Part shown: piece after piece, positions 6,493 to 14,476 of the stretch
Position numbering within the stretch: position 1 is the first letter of the stretch
Layout: every line of letters begins with the position of its first letter
DNA from: Mariniblastus sp.
Lineage (GTDB): Bacteria > Planctomycetota > Planctomycetia > Pirellulales > Pirellulaceae
Direction: 5' to 3'
DNA: 41,917 nt
Assembly: GCA_029251085.1 (NCBI GenBank)
Contig: JAQXDZ010000086.1
Coordinates: 1 to 41,917 of the forward strand
The notes under the pieces: model-generated
The model's input: the letters and a program-made list of their open reading frames with translations, nothing else
Told to the model about the DNA's origin: nothing
The model's database searches: none
Made by a program: the position numbers and the translations under genes

Positions 6493-8637
6493 ATGGCAAA
6501 CAAAGCAACCAACAAATCGAAAACTAATTTTAGTTTTGCCCAGCAAAGCGAAACGTGGCTCTCCGCCGCATTTCTGTTGACGCTCGCGGTGTTGATTGTG
6601 CCGTTACCGGTTTTTCTACTGGACATGTTTCTGGCGACCAACATCGCCATCGCGGTATTGCTTCTTCTGGTTACACTTAACGCCAAGCGTCCTCTCGACG
6701 TTTCCGTCTTCCCGTCACTCCTGTTGCTCATGACGCTCTACCGTTTAGCGTTGAATGTCGCGACTACGCGCTTGATTTTGCTGAACGGCGATGCCGGGAT
6801 GATCGTCGATGCCTTTGGTGGTTTGGTCGTCGGAGGCAATCTTGTTGTCGGTGGTGTCGTCTTCCTGATTTTGGTCACCATTCAATTCATTGTGATCACC
6901 AAAGGTGCCACACGTATCTCGGAAGTGAATGCGCGATTTACGCTCGATTCCTTGCCGGGTAAGCAAATGGCAATTGATGCCGAGCTTAACATCGGCGCGA
7001 TTAACGAAGCTGAAGCAAAGAAACGCCGGGATGACCTAGCCGCCGAATCAGAGTTCTTCGGTGCCATGGATGGTGCCAGTAAGTACGTCCGCGGTGACGC
7101 CATCGCCGGTCTGGTCATCATGGCGGTCAATGTTCTCGGCGGTGTAATCCTCGGAATGAGCAGCGGCCAAGGACTGATGGAAGCAGTTCAGGTGTACACA
7201 ATTTTGACCATTGGTGACGGCCTGGTCTCCCAAATCCCCGCATTACTAATCGCTTCCAGTGCCGGTGTTTTGGTTACCAAATCTTCTTCTGACTCCAATC
7301 TGGGGGAAGAAATTGGCAGTCAATTCGTCAAAAGTTATCGCGCCATGTTTACCGGCGCTGTCATCCTACTATTCATCGCCTGTGTCCCCGGCCTGCCCAA
7401 GCTACCCTTTATAGGCATTGCCTTAGCCATCTTTTTAATGGCTCGATCGGCAAAGAATAATATAGAAATAGAGAGCCAAAAAGAATCACAAGAGCAAGAG
7501 GAAGGCCAAGAAGAAGGGCCTTCTCCAGACGAGCAGAACCTCGACAACTTCCTTCAGAATGATCGCATCGTCATCGAGGTGGGAGTTGGCCTCATTAACC
7601 TTGTAGAACCAAAAATTGGCAAGAGCATTGTCGATCGCATCTCAACTCTCCGGACTGACCTCGGCACGCAATTTGGCTTTTGGATTCCCAAAGTTCGAAT
7701 CCACGATAATTTGAAAATCAATGTGCTCGAGTACCGAATCAAGATCGGTGGCCGGCTTGTTGGAAAAGGTGAAATCCAACCGAACGAGTACCTGGCAATC
7801 AACCCGGGCAATGTCCATCTGCAAATCGAAGGCCGAGATACAACAGACCCTGCCTTTGGATTGGCTGCTAAATGGGTCACTGAAGCCAATCGGCGAAGCG
7901 CTGAGATTGCCGGGTTTACTGTCGTTGATGCAGCAACCGTCTTAACAACTCATTTAGGCGAATGCCTGAAACGGCATGCCGATGAGTTACTAAGCCGTGA
8001 AGATATGCAAAAGATGCTAGACAAGCTCAAGGAAGTTTCCCCAACCGTTGTTGGGGAGATAAAACCGGAGGGCCTGAGTGCCAGCGTACTCCATCAGGTA
8101 TTGATTCGGCTCCTCAAAGAATCTGTTTCCATTTCTTGTCTGGAACGAATCATAGAATCCTGTTCACACCACTATCGAAATGCCAAAACAACTGCCGACC
8201 TTACCGAATATGTACGTGGAGACATTGGCGCCTTAATTGTCGAACATTTTCGCGATGAAACGGGAAGAGTCTGCGTCGTTCTTTTGGAACCAAAAGTCGA
8301 GCATCAGTTCCGCCAGTCTTCCAATGGGGAGATGATCGCCATGCAACCCGAACATCTGGCCAACTTGGTAGACAAATTTAAATCAACCTGGGAATTAGCT
8401 TCGATGCAAAACAAACCCACCGCAATTCTGGTGGATTCGTCACTGAGACTTGCAATGCGGCAAACCATCCATCGCTCGCTCCCTCAAATATCGATCATTT
8501 CATATAACGAAATTCCCGGCGACCTCTTAATTGAACCGGTTGCTGTGATTCGGAGCGAAGACATTTTCGGCATGGAATCAAATCCTGTCGCCCCCACGAA
8601 CTCACTTGATCCTAACGCCCAGGAGCAATTCTCTTGA
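6493..8637 (+). CDS. flhA: FlhA, flagellar type III export-gate protein
   Basis: 714 residues, close to the family norm. The membrane half (about residues 20-330) contains FHIPEP-family sequences such as LDVSVFPSLLLLMTLYRLAL, NVATTRLILL and PGKQMAIDAELNIGAINEAEA. A Glu/Gln-rich linker (about residues 330-350) leads to the cytoplasmic domain (about 355-690), which carries IEVGVGLINLVEP and the VVDAATVLTTHLGECLKRHADELLSRED block. FlhA forms the nonameric ring that receives chaperone-substrate complexes. No clear Shine-Dalgarno is visible ahead of ATG 6493. The stop overlaps the TTG start of the next small gene. Confidence 0.97.
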   Translation: MANKATNKSKTNFSFAQQSETWLSAAFLLTLAVLIVPLPVFLLDMFLATNIAIAVLLLLVTLNAKRPLDVSVFPSLLLLMTLYRLALNVATTRLILLNGDAGMIVDAFGGLVVGGNLVVGGVVFLILVTIQFIVITKGATRISEVNARFTLDSLPGKQMAIDAELNIGAINEAEAKKRRDDLAAESEFFGAMDGASKYVRGDAIAGLVIMAVNVLGGVILGMSSGQGLMEAVQVYTILTIGDGLVSQIPALLIASSAGVLVTKSSSDSNLGEEIGSQFVKSYRAMFTGAVILLFIACVPGLPKLPFIGIALAIFLMARSAKNNIEIESQKESQEQEEGQEEGPSPDEQNLDNFLQNDRIVIEVGVGLINLVEPKIGKSIVDRISTLRTDLGTQFGFWIPKVRIHDNLKINVLEYRIKIGGRLVGKGEIQPNEYLAINPGNVHLQIEGRDTTDPAFGLAAKWVTEANRRSAEIAGFTVVDAATVLTTHLGECLKRHADELLSREDMQKMLDKLKEVSPTVVGEIKPEGLSASVLHQVLIRLLKESVSISCLERIIESCSHHYRNAKTTADLTEYVRGDIGALIVEHFRDETGRVCVVLLEPKVEHQFRQSSNGEMIAMQPEHLANLVDKFKSTWELASMQNKPTAILVDSSLRLAMRQTIHRSLPQISIISYNEIPGDLLIEPVAVIRSEDIFGMESNPVAPTNSLDPNAQEQFS
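8621..8625 (+). promoter_or_regulatory. Shine-Dalgarno inside the end of flhA supporting a TTG start at 8634
   Basis: AGGAG lies 8 bases before a TTG codon that overlaps the flhA stop codon (TTGA). The spacing is ideal and decides the start of the 74-residue gene downstream. Confidence 0.7.
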
Positions 8638-8858
8638 GCATTAAAAACCAAATTACCAATCGAAGAATTAAACGAATTGGCCCGATTGGAAAAATCATCG
8701 GCCTTCTGACCGCAAGTTTCGTTGCCTTGATCGGACTGGCAATGGGACTGGAGCCGCAAATCATCCTGTGGCGGGCTGTGATTGCTTCCTTCCTGATCGG
8801 GTCGGTTGTCGCCTTTGGAGTTAGCGTCATTCAGGTTGCAAATAATAAAAGGAGCTAA
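8634..8858 (+). CDS. Small two-helix membrane protein coupled to flhA
   Basis: 74 residues from a TTG start overlapping the flhA stop (TTGA), with AGGAG 8 bases upstream. A basic N-terminus (NRRIKRIGPIGK) is followed by two hydrophobic segments (about residues 21-39 and 45-66), joined by a short loop containing LEPQIILWR, and a basic C-terminus. The topology predicts both ends in the cytoplasm. Its size and two-helix form recall FliQ, but the conserved FliQ features (Q-A-x-T-Q after the first helix, and FVPK) are absent, so I do not call it FliQ. I do not recognise the family. Its place between flhA and fliA suggests a role in flagellar export or assembly. Confidence 0.72.
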   Translation: MSIKNQITNRRIKRIGPIGKIIGLLTASFVALIGLAMGLEPQIILWRAVIASFLIGSVVAFGVSVIQVANNKRS

Positions 8859-8922
8859 TTCGCACCTCAAAATAAATTTTCTCAACTCACGAGTAACAAA
8901 ACCAAAGTAAGTTTTCAATTAT

Positions 8923-9633
8923 ATGGATCAGGCGATAAAAGCATATCGAGACGCCGCCGTTGAGCAGTTGCGCAATCAACTGATACTCGACAACGTCGAT
9001 TATGTGCGCAAAATCCTGAGTACCATGACCTCGATTTTGCCCAACAATTACGATCGAGAGAACCTCGAACAGGCTGGAATCGTTGCTCTCGTCGAAACGG
9101 CAAATTCGTTCGAGCCCGAACGCGGCATCAAGTTCCGCACTTATTGCTTCCCCAGAATTCGCGGAGCCATTGTTGATGAGATGCGGAAAAACTCTCCCGT
9201 TCCTCAGCAAATGCTGGCCCATATCAAGACCGTCAAAAATGCCTACATGACTTTGGAACCACCGGTCACGCCCGAAAAGCTGGCGGAAACAACCGGACTC
9301 GGGATTGAAAAAATCCTCCAAGTTCTCGAAGCCATGCGATTCTCGAAACCGCAAAACTGGAACGATCTTTACTGCAACATTCATTCGACTTGGCGATCAG
9401 GAGAAGACAGTCCTGATTCAGCATTAGAAAATGAGGAACTTAAAGGACTCGTCGCAGATTGTATTGAAAAACTACCCGAGCGGGAACGACTCGTACTGAC
9501 CCTGTACTTCACCGAAGATTTGAGCCTTACCGAAATTGGCCAGGTGATCGGTGTTTCCGAGTCGAGGACATCTCGCATTTTAGCCGCAGCAAAATTTCGT
9601 CTTAAAGAACTAGTCAAAGTCAACATTGAGTAA
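8923..9633 (+). CDS. fliA: FliA/WhiG-family sigma-28 factor
   Basis: 236 residues, normal for this family. Region 2 contains LEQAGIVALVETANSFEPERGIKFRTYCFPRIRGAIVDEMR (about residues 49-88, shown here only as family signature), the -10 recognition and core-binding part. Region 3 follows with PEKLAETTGLG. Region 4 (about 175-232) has LPERERLVLTLYFTEDLSL and the helix-turn-helix TEIGQVIGVSESRTSRI. FliA directs transcription of late flagellar genes and is held by FlgM until hook completion; no flgM is seen here. It lies inside the class of genes usually expressed before it, and an exact GCCGATAA octamer precedes this operon. Confidence 0.95.
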   Translation: MDQAIKAYRDAAVEQLRNQLILDNVDYVRKILSTMTSILPNNYDRENLEQAGIVALVETANSFEPERGIKFRTYCFPRIRGAIVDEMRKNSPVPQQMLAHIKTVKNAYMTLEPPVTPEKLAETTGLGIEKILQVLEAMRFSKPQNWNDLYCNIHSTWRSGEDSPDSALENEELKGLVADCIEKLPERERLVLTLYFTEDLSLTEIGQVIGVSESRTSRILAAAKFRLKELVKVNIE

Positions 9634-9703
9634 TTGCAACGGATTGCAAAAATTTGCAAAGGCCATCCCGGATCGCCTACACAAACCATCAAGGAAGAGA
9701 ATT

Positions 9704-9922
9704 GTGAGTACTGAAGACAAGCCAATCAAAGGCAACATCCTAAGATCGAAAACAGCGAGCGGACCCACCGCAAAACAAATCATTGGGCCAGCGTCAAGCA
9801 ATGTCATCCATGACCCCAAAGGCCACTCAATCAAAGTCAACAAACTTAACGGCACCGTCGATTCTATCGAAGTGAATTGCTCGTGCGGTGAACGAATTAT
9901 TGTGAAGTGTGATTATGAATAA
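9704..9922 (+). CDS. Small conserved-looking protein with C-terminal Cys motif, next to fliA
   Basis: 72 residues from GTG 9704, preceded by AGGA at 9692-9695. A longer reading frame opens at TTG 9626 inside the end of fliA but lacks a ribosome site. The N-terminal ~45 residues are basic and rich in Lys, Ser and Pro, without predicted structure. The end holds a short beta-like segment with C-S-C-G-E...V-K-C (three Cys in about 12 residues), which could bind a metal or adopt a ribbon. I do not recognise the family. Its stop region overlaps the start of the following lipoprotein gene (ATGAATAA), indicating coupling, so it belongs to the flagellar operon. Confidence 0.6.
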   Translation: MSTEDKPIKGNILRSKTASGPTAKQIIGPASSNVIHDPKGHSIKVNKLNGTVDSIEVNCSCGERIIVKCDYE

Positions 9923-11009
9923 AAAATTGCCAAAACAAAAATGCAAGACTGCACGCCTCTCCAACCGGTCACTGTCCAAGCATTTTCACAGTCAACCCAA
10001 ACAATATTTAACCCGCGCCGTTTGTTCTCTAACTATCGGTAGTCTTGTCTGGTTTAGCGGCTGCGCGTCCAACCCGATACAATTTCTCGAAAGCATGTCA
10101 CAACCGACATCGCTCCTTGATTTCCCAACCAATAACAAAAGCTCGGCAATTAAGGCACCTGCTGCGACCAAACCGAAATCCTCACTCAGCACAGATACCA
10201 AGTCCTCTGTTGCAAAAGCCAGTTATCAATCGGAAAACCCAGCCGCAACCAACCCCCTCCAGGATGAAACTCAGTCACCAACCCTATCCCCAAAAGAGCC
10301 ACTAGCTTCGCCGGCTACAACCTCCGCTCCAACCTCCGCTCCAACTTCAACACCAACTCAAATAGCACAACCCACTGATGTCCTCGATTTAGATTTGGAA
10401 AACAGTTTGCCAAACAGTTTGGAAAACACGGCAGCCATCAAAATGCCGCCCGAAATGTATACGCGGCGCCCTTTTCCAAAATCAAGTGCAGAGACTCCCT
10501 GCGACACAGGGCCGGACACAGACGCCGACATCACATTGTCCTCAATCGCCTTTCCACCATCCACAATCCCGGATCTTAGTTGTGAGCCGGGGGGCTTCGC
10601 TTCAACTGGAGCTGGAATGTCCCAACGACTTCAGGGAGGCACGTTTTTAAATGGCAGTGAATTCCGATATGACAGACGCACTGCGACTGAAATCGCAATT
10701 TTGCTGGAGGATCAAAATAAAAAACTAAAACAGGAAAAAACTTACTTAAAAGACATCGCTGAAACACTTCAAAAGCAGCTGATGACCGAGCAAACAGCAC
10801 GCAAACTAGCTGAGACTAAATTTGATGAGATTCAAATTGAAAACAAAGACCAGCGAAAAGCAATTGCGCAACTGCAACTTGCCTACGACAACCTTGCCAA
10901 TCAGAAGCTAGAGGTCGAAAAAGAATACGACACTAAATTGCGCGAAATCGAGGCAACCCTCGACAAAGCCTTGCTTGAGGCCATGTACGATGCCAACAAA
11001 AAACAGTGA
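9915..11009 (+). CDS. Coiled-coil lipoprotein at the end of the flagellar operon
   Basis: 364 residues from ATG 9915, overlapping the previous stop. The N-region is unusually long and basic (~33 residues), followed by a hydrophobic segment and the lipobox FSGC with Cys at about residue 50, so the mature protein should be lipid-anchored. Residues about 60-145 are low-complexity Ser/Thr/Pro/Ala, including a short SAPT repeat. Residues about 250-355 form a long predicted coiled coil rich in Lys, Glu and Gln heptads. This layout (anchor, flexible spacer, coiled coil) suits a periplasmic or outer-membrane scaffold. The family is not recognised; the operon context suggests, but does not prove, a flagellar role. 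Confidence 0.7.
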   Translation: MNKKLPKQKCKTARLSNRSLSKHFHSQPKQYLTRAVCSLTIGSLVWFSGCASNPIQFLESMSQPTSLLDFPTNNKSSAIKAPAATKPKSSLSTDTKSSVAKASYQSENPAATNPLQDETQSPTLSPKEPLASPATTSAPTSAPTSTPTQIAQPTDVLDLDLENSLPNSLENTAAIKMPPEMYTRRPFPKSSAETPCDTGPDTDADITLSSIAFPPSTIPDLSCEPGGFASTGAGMSQRLQGGTFLNGSEFRYDRRTATEIAILLEDQNKKLKQEKTYLKDIAETLQKQLMTEQTARKLAETKFDEIQIENKDQRKAIAQLQLAYDNLANQKLEVEKEYDTKLREIEATLDKALLEAMYDANKKQ

Positions 11010-11175
11010 ATTGAGAATTCGTACCGCGGCACGATTGGCAACCGTGTCACAATACGGCAACCGGCAGTCGAACCAATTACCGAACAGCAATTGCTAAAAA
11101 ACAATCAGGTCTATCGCAACGCGAAAACCAAATGGGGAATTCAGTTTTCACTTAAACTGAAAAAGCAAAACCATC

Positions 11176-11889
11176 ATGAACAACTTGACAACTCCAGAAA
11201 CCAGCAGTTCATTTGGCGAGCCCTCGCGACGAAGCATTCTTTTAATGCTGCTAGGGCTTGGGCTTTCCAGTGGATGTAGTCATTTCTCCTCATCTAAAAG
11301 ATTATCTTTTCGACGCAAGCAAGCAGTAGCCCCAGTTCCACCGCCAAAAAACTGCCATGCCTACTTCAATCCCGCAATCCCTGAAGTTCTTTCCCAACGG
11401 GTTTTGATCCTTCCATCAGGCCCTGAATTATTCAATTACTCCTCGCATCAAAAAATCATTACCGAGCTTGCAGCGACCATTAAAACTGCTCAGCTTTGCG
11501 ATGTCGTGACCTCGGGAAACTTTCGATTAGAAGCACAAATCGACGCGGTAATGCAGGGAAAGTTTGATGAACGCGAAATTGCATCCGTGGCTCGCCGATT
11601 CGCTGCAGACTCAATCGCGCTGATTCGAATTAACGAATTTAGAACCGTCGCTCCGTATCAAATCAATCTCTCGCTAGTATTTATTGACACCAGTGAGACC
11701 GTGGTTTCCTGCAGCATTGATGGGATCTGGAATTTAGGAGACCCAGCCACTCGGAATGCTTATCTCAAATTCCTGTCAAAATCACTCGGCGCGTCACAAC
11801 CTCACGATTCTATATATCTCCAATCGCCGCATTATCTTTCTAAATTCATTGCCAGTGAAATCACAACGGCAATTCAAAGCCAAGGTTAG
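11176..11889 (+). CDS. Predicted lipoprotein, possible FlgO/CsgG-like fold, downstream of flagellar operon
   Basis: 237 residues. A long N-region with RR at 18-19 precedes a hydrophobic stretch and lipobox SSGC (Cys at about residue 34). The mature domain starts with a strand-like segment RVLILPSG, then a helix HQKIITELAATIKTAQLCDVV, a region AQIDAVMQGKFDEREIASVARRFAADSIALIRI, and paired strands IDTSETVVSCSIDGIWN. The order (strand, helix, 'gamma-fold' variable segment, then a residue pattern DSIALIRI) resembles FlgO, FlgT and CsgG-type outer-membrane lipoproteins, some of which stabilise flagella in Vibrio. That is a fold-level impression, not a family assignment. It lies 166 bases after the coiled-coil lipoprotein, so it may have its own promoter. 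Confidence 0.65.
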   Translation: MNNLTTPETSSSFGEPSRRSILLMLLGLGLSSGCSHFSSSKRLSFRRKQAVAPVPPPKNCHAYFNPAIPEVLSQRVLILPSGPELFNYSSHQKIITELAATIKTAQLCDVVTSGNFRLEAQIDAVMQGKFDEREIASVARRFAADSIALIRINEFRTVAPYQINLSLVFIDTSETVVSCSIDGIWNLGDPATRNAYLKFLSKSLGASQPHDSIYLQSPHYLSKFIASEITTAIQSQG

Positions 11890-11951
11890 AAAACGCCTGG
11901 GATTCTGATCGGCCTACTCTCTCAGCCAAAACAGGCCTGAAGAACGCAAAT

Positions 11952-12902
11952 CTATCGTGGTGCAACCATCCCCGAATCAGGCTTTGGCGTTGCGCGATAA
12001 CCCAACAGGTAAAAGACCATCAAGATCAGCACCTCGCCCCAAAACACTACGTTTAGAAATGCGAACCACTGGTACATCTCAACGGGAACGAGCAAGAGTT
12101 TGAAATTACCTAAATTAGTTAAAACTGCGGGTCCAAACACGCCAACAAAGATTATGGACAACATAAGTAGCACGACGATTCGCCAGCGATATTTTTTTGA
12201 AAACACCACTCGAAGCGCAAGAAGGCTGATCAGCGAAACACCTACACCAACTTTTAGAAACGTTCCGATTACCTCCATCACCTTTGAAAACGCTTTGTTT
12301 CTAATCGGAATCGATGCATTCCCAATGGCGATATCGATCACAACCTGAGTAAACAACACCAATAAGGCAGCCGAGAACATCAATACGAAAAGATCGAGAA
12401 TTTTAAAGTTAGATGTCAAACTTCGACTTGAAATCAGACACTTGGGAACAATCGAGAACTTATAGAAAATTCGAATGACCACCAGCGGCAACTGGACCAA
12501 GATAAAAACACCAAACACTCCTGCAAAAACGATGGCCACATCGTCAAAGTCCAAACTAGACCGCCCCGAACTAATTGCCAGAATCCAATTATTGATAAAT
12601 AAAACGAGCGAAGTGGTTGCCAAAGGAATTCGGAAAATCCCTCTCTGCCCGCCAAGGCTGCACCAAATCGCGAGTAGGCAAATCTGGAGAGCCAGAATTC
12701 CAGAGACAATACCGAACACCACTGCCTCGCTGACAAACATAAGCGAACTGACGTCAGCTAAAGCAAGAACCCCAATAAAATCAAAAATGTGTGCGGCAAA
12801 CGATAGCAATAAAATAATCAGCGCTGCGACCAACGACATTTCGGTCGTCAGCTGCCCGCTTTTCAAGAATCCGACATGGCGCTTACTTAATTGCGAATTC
12901 AT
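11952..12902 (-). CDS. Multi-pass membrane protein of unknown function
   Basis: 316 residues from ATG 12902; an in-frame GTG at 12935 would add 11 residues, and neither start has a clear Shine-Dalgarno. Hydrophobic stretches suggest about seven to eight membrane helices spread over the length, beginning at LVAALIILLLSFAAHIF and ending at WGEVLILMVFYLLGY. Loops are short and basic. I see no transporter, sensor or enzyme motif. It is convergent with the flagellar operon and not obviously in an operon with the next gene leftward-read upstream (DUF1501). A GTG or ATG choice cannot be decided from sequence alone. Confidence 0.68.
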   Translation of the reverse strand: MNSQLSKRHVGFLKSGQLTTEMSLVAALIILLLSFAAHIFDFIGVLALADVSSLMFVSEAVVFGIVSGILALQICLLAIWCSLGGQRGIFRIPLATTSLVLFINNWILAISSGRSSLDFDDVAIVFAGVFGVFILVQLPLVVIRIFYKFSIVPKCLISSRSLTSNFKILDLFVLMFSAALLVLFTQVVIDIAIGNASIPIRNKAFSKVMEVIGTFLKVGVGVSLISLLALRVVFSKKYRWRIVVLLMLSIIFVGVFGPAVLTNLGNFKLLLVPVEMYQWFAFLNVVFWGEVLILMVFYLLGYRATPKPDSGMVAPR

Positions 12903-12993
12903 AAACACGATGCCATATTTTGACGAATCAACCACAACGGAAAACGAGTATCTGAAATGACGCTACCCAATTCTATTCGAATGCCGAATACAT

Positions 12994-14439
12994 CTACGCC
13001 ATGATTTCATGGGCAACCGTGCCATGTACATCCGTCAATCTAAAATCACGACCGGCGTAATGGTAAGTCAGTCGCTCATGATCTAACCCCATTAAATACA
13101 ACATGGTCGCGTGAAGATCATGTATCGTCATTCGCCCTTCGATGGCATAATAGCCAAAATCATCGGTCTTGCCATAGCGAAACCCTCCCTTCACGCCGCC
13201 ACCAGCCATGAACATTGTGAATCCCTCTGGGTGGTGGTCACGCCCAATCGTTTGCGGGTTCCCAACTTGCGCGGTGGGCGTTCGGCCAAACTCTCCACCC
13301 CACAGGACGAGTGTCTCGTCAAGTAAACCACGACGTTTCAAGTCTTTAATAAAACCTGTAATTGGTTTGTCGATCTGGCCAACATTGATTTCATGCCCCT
13401 GCTTAATATGTGAGTGCTGATCCCATTGTTCATTATTAAACGGCAGTGAACCAGCATGGCTCACCTGCACAAATCGAGTGCCCGCTTCAGAAAAGCGGCG
13501 GGCAAGAAGTAATTGGTGGGCAAAGTTCTTGGTTTTGGGCTCGTCATAACCATACAGCCTCAGTGTTTCCTCGGTTTCACCGCTGAGGTCGAGTACGGCC
13601 GGAGCTTCTGATTGCATTCGAAAGGCCATCTCATACGACTGCAGACGATCGTCTAATTCACCGCCGACGCCAACTCTATTTCTATAGTCATGATTCATCC
13701 GTTTTAATTGATTCAACATCAACCTTTGCTGCTCGCGGGTAACACGATCGTTCTTTAAAAACTCAAATCGTGCTTTGGCTGCAGGAGTGTTAGGGTATCC
13801 CGGCGTACCTAAGGGAACACCTTGATGAACATTCGGTAAAAATGCAGATCCGAAATTATCGACACCTCCATGAAGACTCGTTGGGCAAATGGTTATGTAA
13901 CTTGGGAGGTTGTGATTTTCAGTCCCCAAACCATAACTAACCCACGACCCCATACTCGGACGCACCAGAGATTCCGAGCCAGTGAACAACTTCATGCACG
14001 CACCACCGTGAGCGACATTCGTGTCGCATAATCCGTGCAGCATACATAACTCATCGGCAACCTCTGGCAAATGTTGCCAAAGTTCACTCATCGGGATGCC
14101 CGATTTACCAGTCCGCCTGAATTTCCAGGGAGACGCCAGTAGATTCCCGCGCTCGCCAAACTGCACTCTCGTCCTTTCGAAAGGCGGAGCTTTGCCATCA
14201 TACTTGCTCAACATTGGCTTGGGATCAAACAAATCAACATGACTAGGACCGCCATGCATAAACAAAAAAATCACACGTTTGGCTCGCGGAGCGAAATGTC
14301 TTACGTGAGTACGAATCGATTCGTCAGCATTCTGCTGGGCGGCTAAGTTACCCGCCAACATCGAGTTCAAGGCCAAGCCACCAAATCCCATGCAGCCCGC
14401 TTGAAGCAATTGACGACGATTAATGTTCCAACTATTCAT
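12994..14439 (-). CDS. DUF1501 family protein (sulfatase-fold, Tat-exported)
   Basis: 481 residues from ATG 14439 (an earlier ATG at 14487 overlaps the upstream stop and adds 16 residues; AGGA sits before 14439). The N-terminus has NRRQLLQAG followed by a hydrophobic segment, a Tat-type signal. The DUF1501 core is clear: VIFLFMHGGPSHVDLFDPKP (about residues 55-75), GHEINVGQIDKPI, and VLWGGEFGRTP near residue 370. DUF1501 proteins are abundant in planctomycetes, nearly always beside a PSCyt/PSD1 gene as here. Their reaction is not established; the fold resembles alkaline phosphatases and sulfatases. Confidence 0.93.
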   Translation of the reverse strand: MNSWNINRRQLLQAGCMGFGGLALNSMLAGNLAAQQNADESIRTHVRHFAPRAKRVIFLFMHGGPSHVDLFDPKPMLSKYDGKAPPFERTRVQFGERGNLLASPWKFRRTGKSGIPMSELWQHLPEVADELCMLHGLCDTNVAHGGACMKLFTGSESLVRPSMGSWVSYGLGTENHNLPSYITICPTSLHGGVDNFGSAFLPNVHQGVPLGTPGYPNTPAAKARFEFLKNDRVTREQQRLMLNQLKRMNHDYRNRVGVGGELDDRLQSYEMAFRMQSEAPAVLDLSGETEETLRLYGYDEPKTKNFAHQLLLARRFSEAGTRFVQVSHAGSLPFNNEQWDQHSHIKQGHEINVGQIDKPITGFIKDLKRRGLLDETLVLWGGEFGRTPTAQVGNPQTIGRDHHPEGFTMFMAGGGVKGGFRYGKTDDFGYYAIEGRMTIHDLHATMLYLMGLDHERLTYHYAGRDFRLTDVHGTVAHEIMA

Positions 14440-14476
14440 CTGAGTCGGCGTCCTGTTTTCCGTGATTGATTGCCAA

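Noticed and set aside
8634..8858. FliQ as the identity of the 74-residue protein
   Set aside because: The size and two-helix topology fit, but the conserved FliQ residues and its usual place after fliP are missing.
9626..9703. TTG start at 9626 for the Cys-motif protein
   Set aside because: It would overlap the end of fliA and has no ribosome site, whereas GTG 9704 has AGGA at a suitable distance.
11890..11951. Possible terminator between the flagellar lipoprotein and the convergent membrane protein
   Set aside because: There are short complementary stretches around CAGGCCTG but no stable stem with a T run.
12475..12960. Rightward 161-residue frame opposite the membrane-protein gene
   Set aside because: Antisense to a frame with clear membrane helices; its composition is Thr/Ile/Lys-rich without any domain, as expected for a shadow.
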